A stretch of DNA of 64,000 nucleotides from Microbacterium flavum (GCF_018717645.1 NZ_JAFLHG010000002.1:1-64000), one strand, 5' to 3'. Numbered from the stretch's first letter, positions 31,336 to 40,487 are shown. The notes: generated from the sequence alone by a model not told the origin. Numbers and translations are program-made.

Positions 31336-32583
31336 GTGAGCGAGAACATCACCGGCGGCACGACCGGGACGAGCGGTGCTGAGGCGACCCAGATGCAGTT
31401 CGGCCTCATGACGGTCAGCGACATCACGCAGGACCCGACGACCGGGCGCACGCCGAGCGAGGCCGAGCGCATCCGCGCCGCGGTCGAGATCGCGAAGCAC
31501 GCCGAAGAGGTCGGTCTCGACGTCTTCGCCATCGGCGAGCACCACAACCCGCCGTTCTGGTCCTCGTCGCCGACGACGACCCTCGCGTACATCGCGGCGC
31601 AGACGGAGCGTCTCATCCTCTCGACCTCCACGACGCTCATCACGACGAACGACCCCGTGAAGATCGCGGAGGACTACGCGATGCTGCAGCACCTGTCGGG
31701 GGGTCGCATGGACCTCATGATGGGCCGCGGCAACACCGGACCGGTCTACCCGTGGTTCGGCAAGGACATCCGCCAGGGGCTGCCCCTCGCGATCGAGAAC
31801 TACGCCCTGCTCCACAAGCTGTGGCGTGAGGATGTCGTGAACTGGGAGGGGAAGTTCCGCACGCCCCTGCAGGGATTCACTTCGACCCCCCGCCCGCTCG
31901 ACGGTGTCGCGCCGTTCGTGTGGCACGGCTCGATCCGCACGCCGGAGATCGCCGAACAGGCCGCGTATTACGGCGACGGCTTCTTCGCGAACAACATCTT
32001 CTGGCCTGCCGAGCACTACCAGCGGCTGATCGGCCTCTACCGCCAGCGCTGGGAGCACTACGGCCACGGCGCGCCCGAGACGGCCATCGTGGGCCTCGGC
32101 GGGCAGGCGTTCATGGCGAAGAACTCGCAGGACGCCGTGACCCAGTTCCGCCCCTACTTCGACAACGCCCCGGTCTACGGCCATGGGCCGAGCCTCGAGG
32201 ACTTCACCGAGATGACGCCGCTGACGGTCGGATCGCCGCAGCAGGTCATCGACCGCTATGCCGGGATGCGCGACCTCTTCGGCGACTACCAGCGGCAGCT
32301 GTTCCTCATGGACCACGCGGGTCTGCCGCTGAAGACCGTCCTCGAGCAGATCGACTTCCTCGGTGGCGAGGTCGTGCCCGTGCTCCGCAAGGAGCTCGCG
32401 AAGAACCGCCCCGCGACCGTGCCGGACGCCCCCACCCATGCCGCGCAGGTGAGGGCGACCTACGGCGACGGGCCGAGCCGTCAGGCCACCCCGCGCGCGA
32501 ACCGCGGAGACAACCTCTCCGGGCCCTCTCCCTACGCCGATGTCCCGGCTCCCGCCGGTGCGGCCTTCGGCGCCGGGCGCTGA
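31336..32583 (+). CDS. LLM-class flavin-dependent monooxygenase
   Basis: The product is a luciferase-like monooxygenase that uses reduced FMN. The 415 residues form the usual TIM barrel: MQFGLMTVSDITQDPTTGR, VFAIGEHHNPPFWSSSP, LSTSTTLITTNDPVKIAEDYAMLQHLSGGRMDLMMGRGNTGPVYPWFG. The last motif and the adjacent FMN reductase match the CE1758/CE1759 type pair known from corynebacteria. GTG 31336 has GAAGGCGGGAAG before it; the frame is open to ATG 31297, which lies in the operator. The C-terminal 60 residues are Pro/Ala-rich and likely disordered. Substrate unknown. Confidence 0.9.
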   Translation: MSENITGGTTGTSGAEATQMQFGLMTVSDITQDPTTGRTPSEAERIRAAVEIAKHAEEVGLDVFAIGEHHNPPFWSSSPTTTLAYIAAQTERLILSTSTTLITTNDPVKIAEDYAMLQHLSGGRMDLMMGRGNTGPVYPWFGKDIRQGLPLAIENYALLHKLWREDVVNWEGKFRTPLQGFTSTPRPLDGVAPFVWHGSIRTPEIAEQAAYYGDGFFANNIFWPAEHYQRLIGLYRQRWEHYGHGAPETAIVGLGGQAFMAKNSQDAVTQFRPYFDNAPVYGHGPSLEDFTEMTPLTVGSPQQVIDRYAGMRDLFGDYQRQLFLMDHAGLPLKTVLEQIDFLGGEVVPVLRKELAKNRPATVPDAPTHAAQVRATYGDGPSRQATPRANRGDNLSGPSPYADVPAPAGAAFGAGR

Positions 32584-32613
32584 GCGCGGATCGACCAGAG
32601 AAGAGCTGACATC

Positions 32614-33318
32614 ATGACCACCACCACCGCCGCGCGGCGCATCGCCGTCGTCTCCGCCGGGCTGTCGAACCCCTCGTCCACGCGCATGCTCGCCGACCGC
32701 CTCGCCGCGGCGACCGTCGCCGCCCTCGCCGCCCCCTCGGCAGGCTCGGGGACCGGGGCGGGGACCGCAGGCGCGCGTGCCGGGGGGATCGAGGCATCCG
32801 TCGACATCATCGAGCTGCGCGACCTCGCGCACGACATCACCAACAACCTGCTCACCGGCTTCGCCCCGCCCGCGCTCGAGTCGGCGATCAACACGGTCGT
32901 CTCCGCCGATGCGCTCATCGTCGTCACGCCGATCTTCTCGACGAGCTACTCGGGGCTGTTCAAGTCGTTCATCGACGTGCTCGACCCCGATGCCCTCACC
33001 GGGATGCCGGTCCTCATCGGCGCCAACGCGGGGACGGCACGGCATTCGCTGGCCATCGACTACGCGATCCGGCCGCTGTTCGCCTACCTTCACGCGGATG
33101 CCGTGTCGACGGGCGTGTTCGCCGCCTCGAGCGACTGGGGCGGATCGGCGGATCAGGTCGCCCCGTTGAGCGCGCGCATCGAGAAGGGTGCCCGCGAGCT
33201 CGCTGAGGCGGTCGCGCGGCGTCCCGCCGGCGCGACGACTGACCCTTTCGACCCGGAGAGCTACCTCGGCGAAGGCCGGTCGTTCGGGCACCTGCTCGGC
33301 GGTCTCGCGGGCGAGTAG
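32614..33318 (+). CDS. NAD(P)H-dependent FMN reductase
   Basis: This 234-residue flavoprotein probably supplies reduced FMN to the monooxygenase 30 bases upstream. The flavodoxin-like fold opens RRIAVVSAGLSNPSSTRMLADRL; VVTPIFSTSYSGLFKSFIDVLD is the flavin-binding loop; LIGANAGTARHSL and FAASSDWGG follow. It is of the CE1759 type. An Ala/Gly/Ser/Thr stretch at about residues 40-58, between strand 1 and strand 2, corresponds to a DNA segment (32731-32766) that resembles an intergenic repeat of this genome. The rest of the domain is normal, so the insert is probably tolerated in a surface loop. Confidence 0.9.
   Translation: MTTTTAARRIAVVSAGLSNPSSTRMLADRLAAATVAALAAPSAGSGTGAGTAGARAGGIEASVDIIELRDLAHDITNNLLTGFAPPALESAINTVVSADALIVVTPIFSTSYSGLFKSFIDVLDPDALTGMPVLIGANAGTARHSLAIDYAIRPLFAYLHADAVSTGVFAASSDWGGSADQVAPLSARIEKGARELAEAVARRPAGATTDPFDPESYLGEGRSFGHLLGGLAGE
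32731..32766. repeat. Intergenic-type repeat embedded in the FMN reductase coding sequence
   Basis: Read on the minus strand, GGTCCCCGAGCCTGCCGAGG (32754 downward) matches the intergenic element at 28530-28553 in most positions. A second GGTCCCCGCCCC-like partial copy adjoins it. It keeps the reading frame and encodes Ala/Gly/Ser/Thr-rich residues 40-58. Confidence 0.6.
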
Positions 33319-33339
33319 CCCGTCCCGCGCGCCGCCGCG

Positions 33340-34014
33340 TCAGATGCGCCAGCCGTACTCGGTCTCGGGCCGGCCCTGTCCGCCGTACCGGGGAGCGCGC
33401 TGGATGCGGCCGCTGGATGCCAGGTGCTCGAGGTAGCGACGTGCGGCGACCCGCGACATCCCGAGCCGCTCGGCCGTCTCGCTCGCCGAGAGCGGCCCGT
33501 GCGCACGCACGGCCGCGGTGACGCGTGCGAGGGTGTCCGGTGCGAGACCCTTCGGCAGCCGGATCGATCCGGTGGCGCGGGAGGCGCTCAGGAGGGCGTC
33601 GATCTCCTCCTGGGTGGTGGGACCCTCCGACTCCTGCGCTCGGCGGTGGAAGTCGCGGTACTGCTCGAGACGCTCGCGGAAGACGGCGAACGTCACCGGT
33701 TTGACGAGGTACTGCACGACGCCGAGACCGACGGTGCGACGCACGGTCTCGGCGTCGTGCACGGCCGTCACGGCGATCACGTCGACGACGCTGCCGCGGG
33801 CGCGGATGTGCCGCAGCACGTCGAGGCCCGTCCCGTCGGGCATCGTCATGTCCAGGAGGACGAGATCGACGGGCGGACCGTCGACGACCGCCGTGATCGC
33901 CGCGCGCGCCCCGGCGCACTCGCCGGCCACGCGGAAGCCCTCGAGACGCTCGACGTAGCTGCGGTGCAACTCCAGGGTGAGGGACTCGTCGTCGACGAGC
34001 AGCACGTCGATCAT
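33340..34014 (-). CDS. CitB/DctR-type response regulator
   Basis: The 224-residue protein has an N-terminal receiver domain (about 1-120) with DD at 8-9, phosphorylated Asp in VLLDMTMPDG (about 55) and Lys in LVKPVTFAVF. The C-terminal part (about 165-215) is a winged helix-turn-helix (ETAERLGMSRVAARRYLEHLASSGRI). This is the CitB/DctR/MalR group that controls di- and tricarboxylate uptake. Its start overlaps the stop of the kinase gene by ATGA, so the two are coupled. It probably activates the adjacent dctA gene. Confidence 0.92.
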   Translation of the reverse strand: MIDVLLVDDESLTLELHRSYVERLEGFRVAGECAGARAAITAVVDGPPVDLVLLDMTMPDGTGLDVLRHIRARGSVVDVIAVTAVHDAETVRRTVGLGVVQYLVKPVTFAVFRERLEQYRDFHRRAQESEGPTTQEEIDALLSASRATGSIRLPKGLAPDTLARVTAAVRAHGPLSASETAERLGMSRVAARRYLEHLASSGRIQRAPRYGGQGRPETEYGWRI

Positions 34015-35276
34015 GAGCCCTCCGTGGGGAGGACGACGCGGAACGTCGTCGGCGAACCGTCCCGCAGCGCGAGCGACCCGCCGACCTCCTCGACGACGGC
34101 GCGCGCGAGCGCGAGCCCGACGCCGCGTCCCTCCGCGCCGGCCGGCTTGGTCGAGAAGCCGTGCTCGAACACCCGTCGGCGCAGGGCATCGGGGACGCCG
34201 GCGCCGCTGTCCGCGACCTCGACCACGACATCACCGCCCGCGGGAGCGATCGTCAGGCGCGCCCAGCGCGGCTCGCTGCCCGCCGCCGCGGCGTCGACGG
34301 CGTTGTCGATCAGGTTGCCGACGAGCGCGACCTGATCGATGGGCGGCAGCAGCGACCGGGGCGCATCGGGAGCGATGTCGACGATCAGCTCGACGCCGCG
34401 TTCCGCCGCCTGCGCGGTCTTGCCGAGGAGGAGCGCGCCGACGGTCGGGTCTCCGTCCGTGCGAGCGGCGACGTGGTCGACGAGCGTCTGGCTCTGCTGC
34501 GCCGACGCGCTGAGCAGCTCGACGGCTTCGGCCGTGCGCCCCAGCTCGATCAGGGCCACCGCGGTGTGCAGGCGGTTGCCGTGCTCGTGCGTCTGCGCGC
34601 GCAGTGCTTCGCCGAGCGTGCGCATCGACTCCGCTGACGCCAGGGTGTCGCGGATCGCCCCGGCCGGGAGGTCCCCGGCGACCCGCCGGGTCGCGCGGCG
34701 GGCCAGGATCGCGCCGAGGATCCCCATCGCCACGAGCGCGGCGCCGATGCCGAGCGCCGCGAGCAGCCGCGGCACGAGGGCGGCGGCGACGGTGTCCACC
34801 GTGACGCCCACGGACACCCAGCCGATCACCTCTCCCGCGGACTGGACGGGGACGATGGTGCGCAGCGACGGCCCGAGCGTGCCGGTCGACTCCTCCGTGA
34901 GCGGGACCGGCGTCGCGGGGATCGTCCCCAGGTAGTGGGCTCCGATCTCGGCCGGGTCGCGGTGCGTGATCCGGATGCCGTCGGCATCCATGATCGTCAC
35001 GAAGTCCACTCGGGCGCCGGCCATGATCTCCTCGGCCATCGGCTGGAGCGCCGCGGTGGCCGCCGCGCGGTCTCCCGCCGCCAGAGCCGCGTGCACCGCC
35101 GGCGAGTCCGCGAGCGTCTGCGCGACGGCCTGCGTGACCCGCTCCGCCTCCGCGCGCCCCGCTCGCTGGCCCTCGAGCAGGAGCAGACCGGCCGTCAGCA
35201 GCGCCGTCGCGACGCCGACGGCCAGGAGGGCGATGAACACCCGCGAGGCGGCGCTGCCCGCGCTCCCTCTGGCCAT
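34011..35276 (-). CDS. CitA/DcuS-type sensor histidine kinase
   Basis: The 421-residue kinase has a first membrane helix (about 12-34), an extracellular Cache/PAS-like sensor domain (about 40-165) with DGIRITHRDPAEIGAHYLG as in citrate/malate sensors, a second helix (about 170-192), then a dimerisation helix with the phosphoacceptor His in THEHGNRLHT, and an ATPase domain with NLIDNAVDAA, DSGAGVPD and GVGLALARAVVEEVGGSL. The ligand is probably a C4-dicarboxylate or citrate. I chose ATG 35276, which follows GAGAGGAC; the frame is open to 35327. It is divergent from dctA. Confidence 0.9.
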   Translation of the reverse strand: MARGSAGSAASRVFIALLAVGVATALLTAGLLLLEGQRAGRAEAERVTQAVAQTLADSPAVHAALAAGDRAAATAALQPMAEEIMAGARVDFVTIMDADGIRITHRDPAEIGAHYLGTIPATPVPLTEESTGTLGPSLRTIVPVQSAGEVIGWVSVGVTVDTVAAALVPRLLAALGIGAALVAMGILGAILARRATRRVAGDLPAGAIRDTLASAESMRTLGEALRAQTHEHGNRLHTAVALIELGRTAEAVELLSASAQQSQTLVDHVAARTDGDPTVGALLLGKTAQAAERGVELIVDIAPDAPRSLLPPIDQVALVGNLIDNAVDAAAAGSEPRWARLTIAPAGGDVVVEVADSGAGVPDALRRRVFEHGFSTKPAGAEGRGVGLALARAVVEEVGGSLALRDGSPTTFRVVLPTEGS

Positions 35277-35420
35277 CTCGCCCGTCCTCTCGCCGTCGTG
35301 AGTCGTCGTCGAGACCAATACGACCACAAATCGCCCGCGGACGGCGATGGCCGCAGTCTGGGGTCCATGCCACCAGCGTCGGTGGCCCCGAACAACGACC
35401 GTTCACTCTTGGAGGCGGAC

Positions 35421-36863
35421 ATGGCCCTCTCGACGACATCCTTCAGACTCCCCGGCTACAACTGGCGGCGCGGCAAGACCTCATGGGACAAGCACACCTG
35501 GCTGTACGTGTCCGTCATCATCGCGGTCGTGCTGGGCGCGGTGGTCGGGCTCGTCTGGCCCGAGTTCGCCAAGGGCCTCGAGCCCGTCGGCAAGAGCTTC
35601 GTCAACCTCATCAAGATGATGATCGCGCCGATCATCTTCTGCACGATCGTGGTGGGGGTCGGTTCGATCGCCAAGGCGGCCACGGTCGGCAAGATCGGCG
35701 GGCTCGCCCTCGGCTACTTCATGATCATGACGACGTTCGCCCTGTTCATCGGCCTCGTCGTCGGCAACATCATCCACCCGGGTGAGGGCCTGAACATGAC
35801 GGGCGTCCAGTACGACACGTCGCAGCTCGAGCCGAAGACGACGACCGAGTTCATCATGGGGATCATCCCGACGACCTTCTTCTCGGCCTTCACCGGAGAG
35901 AGCGTCCTCCAGGTGCTCTTCATCGCGCTGCTGGTCGGCTTCGCGCTGCAGGGCCTCGGCAAGCGCGGCGAGCCGATCATGTTCGCCGTCAAGCAGCTGC
36001 AGGTCCTCGTCTTCCGCATCCTCGGGATGATCCTGTGGCTCGCCCCGATCGGCGCCTTCGGCGCGATCGCCGCGGTCGTCGGCAAGACCGGCTTCGCCGC
36101 CATCGTGAGCCTCGGCATCCTCATGATCGCCTTCTACATCACGTGCGCGGTCTTCATCTTCGGCATCCTCGGCACCATCCTCTACGCGATCGCCCGGATC
36201 AACATCTTCAGCCTCATGAAGTACCTCGCCCGGGAATACCTGCTGATCGTCGGCACATCCTCGTCGGAATCGGCGTTGCCGCGCCTGATCGCGAAGATGG
36301 AGCACCTCGGAGTGTCCAAGCCCGTCGTCGGCATCACGGTCCCCACGGGCTACTCCTTCAACCTCGACGGCACCGCGATCTACCTGACGATGGCGTCCCT
36401 CTTCATCGCCGCCGGGATGGGGACGCCCATGTCGATCCCGGAGCAGGTGGCGCTGCTGGTGTTCATGGTCATCGCCTCCAAGGGTGCGGCGGGCGTCACC
36501 GGCGCGGGGCTTGCGACCCTCGCCGGCGGCCTGCAGGCCTTCCGCCCCGACCTCGTGAACGGCGTCGGCGTGATCGTCGGCATCGACCGCTTCATGAGCG
36601 AGGGCCGGGCCGTCACGAACTTCACCGGCAACGCCGTCGCCACCATCCTCATCGGCACCTGGACCAAGGAGTTCGACCGGGCGCGGGCGCGCGAGGTCCT
36701 CGCCGGCGCGCTCCCCTTCGACGAGGCGAGCCTCGCGGGGGACGGCCACGACGGCATGTCGACGGCGACGGATGCCGTGGGCACGATCGGTCTCGAAGAG
36801 GCGGCGATCGCCGAGGCCGCCGCGAAGGAGGAGCGGGCCCGCGCCCGCTCACTCAGCCACTGA
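35421..36863 (+). CDS. dctA: C4-dicarboxylate/cation symporter DctA
   Basis: DctA imports succinate, fumarate and malate with protons or sodium. The 480-residue protein belongs to the dicarboxylate/amino acid:cation symporter family: about eight helices plus two re-entrant loops, with the serine-rich motif GTSSSESALPRLI, TVPTGYSFNLDGTAIYLTMASLFIA, and GIDRFMSEGRAVTNFTGNAVAT. These are the substrate- and ion-binding signatures. ATG 35421 follows GGAGGCGGAC. It lies divergent from the two-component genes, an arrangement that predicts control by them. A 17-bp terminator follows at 36885-36929. Confidence 0.93.
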   Translation: MALSTTSFRLPGYNWRRGKTSWDKHTWLYVSVIIAVVLGAVVGLVWPEFAKGLEPVGKSFVNLIKMMIAPIIFCTIVVGVGSIAKAATVGKIGGLALGYFMIMTTFALFIGLVVGNIIHPGEGLNMTGVQYDTSQLEPKTTTEFIMGIIPTTFFSAFTGESVLQVLFIALLVGFALQGLGKRGEPIMFAVKQLQVLVFRILGMILWLAPIGAFGAIAAVVGKTGFAAIVSLGILMIAFYITCAVFIFGILGTILYAIARINIFSLMKYLAREYLLIVGTSSSESALPRLIAKMEHLGVSKPVVGITVPTGYSFNLDGTAIYLTMASLFIAAGMGTPMSIPEQVALLVFMVIASKGAAGVTGAGLATLAGGLQAFRPDLVNGVGVIVGIDRFMSEGRAVTNFTGNAVATILIGTWTKEFDRARAREVLAGALPFDEASLAGDGHDGMSTATDAVGTIGLEEAAIAEAAAKEERARARSLSH

Positions 36864-36884
36864 GTGGCGCTGAACCCCTGACCC

Positions 36885-36929
36885 GCCCGATGACGCGGAG
36901 GACCCTCACAGGCCTCCGCGTCATCGGGC
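36885..36929. terminator. Bidirectional terminator between dctA and the DedA gene
   Basis: GCCCGATGACGCGGAGG (36885-36901) pairs perfectly with CCTCCGCGTCATCGGGC (36913-36929), an 11-base loop between. The genes on both sides converge on it. TTCTG follows on the plus strand. Confidence 0.92.
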
Positions 36930-36944
36930 CTTCTGCGGTCCGGC

Positions 36945-37541
36945 CTACCTGCGCCGGCGCGCGACCAGAAGGTCGATCGCGATGCCGAGGCCCATCGCGA
37001 CGGCGACCGCGACGCCCACTGCGAGGAGGGGAGCGCCCTGGAACACGACGCCGAGCGCCGCGCCGATCACGCTCTGGTAGAGCGCCCATGCGAGGGCGGC
37101 GGGGATCACGGCGGACAGGTACCGGCGAAGAGGGATGCGCGTCGCGCCGGCCGTGAGGTTCACCGCGAGACGCGCGAACGGGATGAAGCGCGCCGTGAAC
37201 ACGACTCCGGCCATACTCCGGTCGAGCCGTGTCGCCGCCCACGCGAGGGCGCGCTGCACGCGCGGGCCCTCGACGATCGATCTCGCGGCGGCCGGCAGCC
37301 GCGCCGGCCGCACCGCTCGTCCGACGAGGTAGCACAGGAGGTCGCCCGTCGCGGCGGCGACGGCGGCGACCGCGATGAGCGCCGGAAGCGGCGGAGATCC
37401 GGTCGCCGTCGACAACGCGCCCGCCGCGCTCACGGCGAGTTCACCCGGGACGACGACGAGGAGGGCGTCGAGGAGGACGAGCGCGAAGACCGTCGGGAGG
37501 ATCCACGGGCCCGCGCCGAGCTGGTCGACGAGCGTGAGCAT
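36945..37541 (-). CDS. DedA/SNARE-associated family membrane protein
   Basis: The 198-residue product is a DedA family protein; members act as lipid scramblase-like or undecaprenyl phosphate carriers. It has about four to five hydrophobic segments, the family motif FTARFIPFARLAVNLTAGATRI, and conserved acidic residues in VVPGELAVSAAG and TGDLLCYLVGR. The characteristic Arg and Pro pair is present. ATG 37541 follows GGAGGG. It is convergent with dctA and divergent from the glycosyltransferase gene, so a role in envelope lipid handling is plausible but not shown. Confidence 0.9.
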   Translation of the reverse strand: MLTLVDQLGAGPWILPTVFALVLLDALLVVVPGELAVSAAGALSTATGSPPLPALIAVAAVAAATGDLLCYLVGRAVRPARLPAAARSIVEGPRVQRALAWAATRLDRSMAGVVFTARFIPFARLAVNLTAGATRIPLRRYLSAVIPAALAWALYQSVIGAALGVVFQGAPLLAVGVAVAVAMGLGIAIDLLVARRRR

Positions 37542-37693
37542 CCCTCCGGAGTACCAGGGTCCGCTGAATCCCCGGCGAACGGACGATGCCGCACATGTCG
37601 CGCGAGTGGCCGGGAGATGCCGACCTGGCGAAGAGTCGCTGCGGGGGCCCGTCACGGCTCGCAGCGGAGCCACGGCACGGTCACGCTGGGGAC

Positions 37694-39661
37694 GTGAGAG
37701 TAGCCGTCATCGCAGAGAGCTTCCTGCCCCACATGAACGGCGTCACCGGCTCCATCCTCCAGGTGACGCGCCACCTCGGTGAGAGCGGCCATCGGTCGCT
37801 CGTGGTCGCACCGGGAGGGCCCGGAGCGGCGTCCACCGCCGACACGCTGCTGCTGCGCTCCGCGCCGCTGCCGCAGTACCCCCAGGTGCGGATCGCCTTC
37901 GCGAGCGTCGCGCGGCTCACCGAGGTGCTCCGCCGGTTCCAGCCGGATGTGCTCCACCTCGCGTCGCCGTTCGTCCTCGGCTGGCAGGCGCTCGCCGCCG
38001 CCGACGCCCTGCGCCTCCCCACCGTGGCCGTCTACCAGACCGACGTCGTCGCGTACGCCGCCCGCTACGGGCTGCCGTCGGCGACCGCCGTCGCCGAGGG
38101 TCACCTCGCGCGGCTGCACCGGCGCGCGACGCTCTCGCTGGTGCCTTCGAGCGCGTCCGAGCGGCAGCTCGACGAGCTCGGGATCGATCGTCTGCGCCGC
38201 TGGGGGCGGGGAGTGGATGCTGCACTGTTCGCTCCGGAACGGCGCAGCGATGCCCTTCGGGCCGCCCTGGCGCCTCGCGAGACGATCGTCGGCTACGTCG
38301 GGCGCCTCGCCCCGGAGAAGCAGGTCGAGGACCTCCGCATCCTCTCGGACCTCCCCGGGGTTCGCCTCGTCATCGTGGGCGACGGTCCGTCCCGGCCGGG
38401 CCTCGAGCGGCTTCTGCCGGACGCGAGGTTCCTCGGCCACCTGTCGGGTCCTTCGCTCGCGGCGGCGGTCGCGAGCTTCGACGTCGCGGTGCACCCGGGG
38501 GAGAGCGAGACGTTCGGTCAGACGATCCAGGAGGCGCTCGCCAGCGGAGTGCCCGTCGTCGCCACCGGTGTCGGCGGTCCGGTCGATCTCATCCGCCCCT
38601 CGGTGGACGGCTGGCTGTACCGCCCGGGCGATCTCGCCGAGCTCCGTGATCGCGTCGCCGACCTGGTGGGCGACCCCGCGAAGCGGCGGGCCTTCGCCGT
38701 CGCGGCGCGCGAGAGTGCACGCGATCGCACGTGGGCGGCCCAGACACGTGCGCTCCTCGCTCACTACGAGGAGGCCATCGAGCTGCGTCGCATCGACGAC
38801 GCGCTGCCGGCGCGGACCGTCGGGCGTCCCGCGAGCGCGCTGCGGTCGGTGCCGCCGCAGGCACCGCCGCGGTGGGCCCGGTACGTCGCCCTCGGGGACT
38901 CGATCACCGAAGGGCTGTGGGACTCGTCACGGATGCCCCCGGGCGAGGTCCGCGGGTGGGCGGACAGGCTGGCCTCCCTGCTCGCTCCCCAGGTGCCCGG
39001 CGGGTTCCGCTACGCGAACCTCGCCGTGCGCAGCCGACGCGTCGAGGATCTCGAGGGCGCGCAGCTCGCCGAGGCGCTCCGGCTCCGGCCCGACCTCGTC
39101 TCGATCCTCATGGGCGCGAACGACCTCGTTCGCCGGGGGGCGAGCCCCGACCACCTCGCGGCGCGCGTCGGCGCGGTCGTGCGGACGCTGCGGGCCGCGG
39201 GCTGCGACGTGCTGCTCATCACGCCGTTCCTGCCGCGGCGCCGTGCGGCGGCGATCCTGGCGCGCCGATTCGCGCGGTTCAACGCGTGCCTCCGGGTCAT
39301 CGCCCGCGACGCCGGGGCGATCCTGCTCGACCTCGAGGCCGTCCCCGCCCTCGGCGATGTCGGGATGTGGAGCGACGATCGTGTGCACCTGCGCCCTCGG
39401 GGTCACCGTCTGGTCGCGTACCGCGCTGCGCAGGTGCTCGGCGTCGCGAACGCGGAGGCGCTCGAGGACCTCGACGCCGCGTTCCACGACGACGAGGTGC
39501 CGGCCCCGGGATCGTGGCTGGTGCGTGATGTGCTGCCCTGGATCTGGCGGCGGGCGCGCGGTCGGACGGCGGGCGACGGCCGCCGCGCCAAGCACGACGG
39601 CTACGTCGAGGTCATCACCACGTTCGCGCCTCCGCGGCCGCGACGCCAGAAGGCGACCTGA
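37694..39661 (+). CDS. Glycosyltransferase family 4 fused to an SGNH/GDSL hydrolase
   Basis: The 655-residue product holds two enzymes. Residues 1 to about 370 are a GT-B glycosyltransferase of family 4, similar to the MgtA/PimB-like mannosyltransferases: FLPHMNGVTGSILQVTRHL, VGYVGRLAPEKQ, and HPGESETFGQTIQEALASG. Residues about 395-600 are an SGNH hydrolase: GDSITEG with the nucleophile Ser about 403, GAND with Asn about 476, and DDRVH with Asp about 562 and His about 565. A short basic tail follows. A GTG at 37694 follows GGGGA. The pair is normally encoded as separate proteins. Envelope glycolipid synthesis with deacylation is a reasonable guess. Confidence 0.9.
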   Translation: MRVAVIAESFLPHMNGVTGSILQVTRHLGESGHRSLVVAPGGPGAASTADTLLLRSAPLPQYPQVRIAFASVARLTEVLRRFQPDVLHLASPFVLGWQALAAADALRLPTVAVYQTDVVAYAARYGLPSATAVAEGHLARLHRRATLSLVPSSASERQLDELGIDRLRRWGRGVDAALFAPERRSDALRAALAPRETIVGYVGRLAPEKQVEDLRILSDLPGVRLVIVGDGPSRPGLERLLPDARFLGHLSGPSLAAAVASFDVAVHPGESETFGQTIQEALASGVPVVATGVGGPVDLIRPSVDGWLYRPGDLAELRDRVADLVGDPAKRRAFAVAARESARDRTWAAQTRALLAHYEEAIELRRIDDALPARTVGRPASALRSVPPQAPPRWARYVALGDSITEGLWDSSRMPPGEVRGWADRLASLLAPQVPGGFRYANLAVRSRRVEDLEGAQLAEALRLRPDLVSILMGANDLVRRGASPDHLAARVGAVVRTLRAAGCDVLLITPFLPRRRAAAILARRFARFNACLRVIARDAGAILLDLEAVPALGDVGMWSDDRVHLRPRGHRLVAYRAAQVLGVANAEALEDLDAAFHDDEVPAPGSWLVRDVLPWIWRRARGRTAGDGRRAKHDGYVEVITTFAPPRPRRQKAT

Positions 39662-39667
39662 CCGCGC

Positions 39668-40393
39668 TCACGCGATCGTCGCGGACCTCCGGACGAGCTC
39701 GGCGAACACGGCGAACGGCGCGGCGGCCAGCGGTGCAGGCGTGCCCTCCGCCTCGGGGTGCCACTGGACGGCGACGATCGGCAGGGTCTCGTGCTCGACC
39801 GCCTCGACGATGCCGTCGTCCGCGGTTGCGGTCGCGACGAGGCCGGCGCCGAGCGCGCGGATCGCCTGGTGGTGCCCCGAGGCGACCGGGATCTGCGCCG
39901 CGTCGACCTCTCCCCGCAGCCGCGAGCTCTCCGCGACGGCGACCTCGTGCCACGTCCACTCGAGCGCGCCGCCACCGTCGCCGGGCGTGTGCAGGACGTC
40001 CGAGCCGGGCAGATCCTCGACGAGGGTCCCGCCGCACGCGACGTTGAGTACCTGTAGCCCCCGGCACACCCCGAGGATCGGCAGCCCCGCCGCCATCGCC
40101 GCCGCCGCGATGCCGAGATCGAGGTCGTCCTGCACGGCGTTGACGTCGTAGACGGATGCCGCCGTGTCGCCGCCGTACCGCGCCGGATCGATGTCGCCGC
40201 CCCCGGGGAGGACGACGCCGTCGAAGCCCGTCAGGTCGGCGGCGCGCACGACCACGACATCGAGCCCCGCGGCGCGCGTCAGGGCGGCCACGTCGTCGAA
40301 GATCGCGTTCGCGAGCCCGACGCGGAGGTCCGCGCCGTCGGCGGCGGCGTCGGAGAGACGGGCGGGCATCGCGATGCGGGGGAGTCTGCTCAC
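39668..40393 (-). CDS. Gamma-glutamyl-GABA hydrolase family (C26) amidotransferase
   Basis: The 241-residue product belongs to peptidase C26, class I glutamine amidotransferase-like enzymes that include PuuD, which hydrolyses gamma-glutamyl-GABA in putrescine breakdown. It has the oxyanion strand VLPGGGDIDPARYG, the nucleophile in GVCRGLQVLNV (Cys about 110), and the His/Glu pair in VQWHPEAEG. GTG 40393 follows GGAGG. No other puu gene lies nearby, so the substrate is not certain. It is close to, and codirectional with, the GH15 gene. Confidence 0.88.
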   Translation of the reverse strand: MSRLPRIAMPARLSDAAADGADLRVGLANAIFDDVAALTRAAGLDVVVVRAADLTGFDGVVLPGGGDIDPARYGGDTAASVYDVNAVQDDLDLGIAAAAMAAGLPILGVCRGLQVLNVACGGTLVEDLPGSDVLHTPGDGGGALEWTWHEVAVAESSRLRGEVDAAQIPVASGHHQAIRALGAGLVATATADDGIVEAVEHETLPIVAVQWHPEAEGTPAPLAAAPFAVFAELVRRSATIA

Positions 40394-40487
40394 GCCTCCA
40401 TCATGGCCGAAGCGCGCGCACGCGCTCCTCCCCGCCCGCGCGGGACGCCGCGTGCCGGCGATGCCGTGCCCGGCCGGATGCGGGGTC

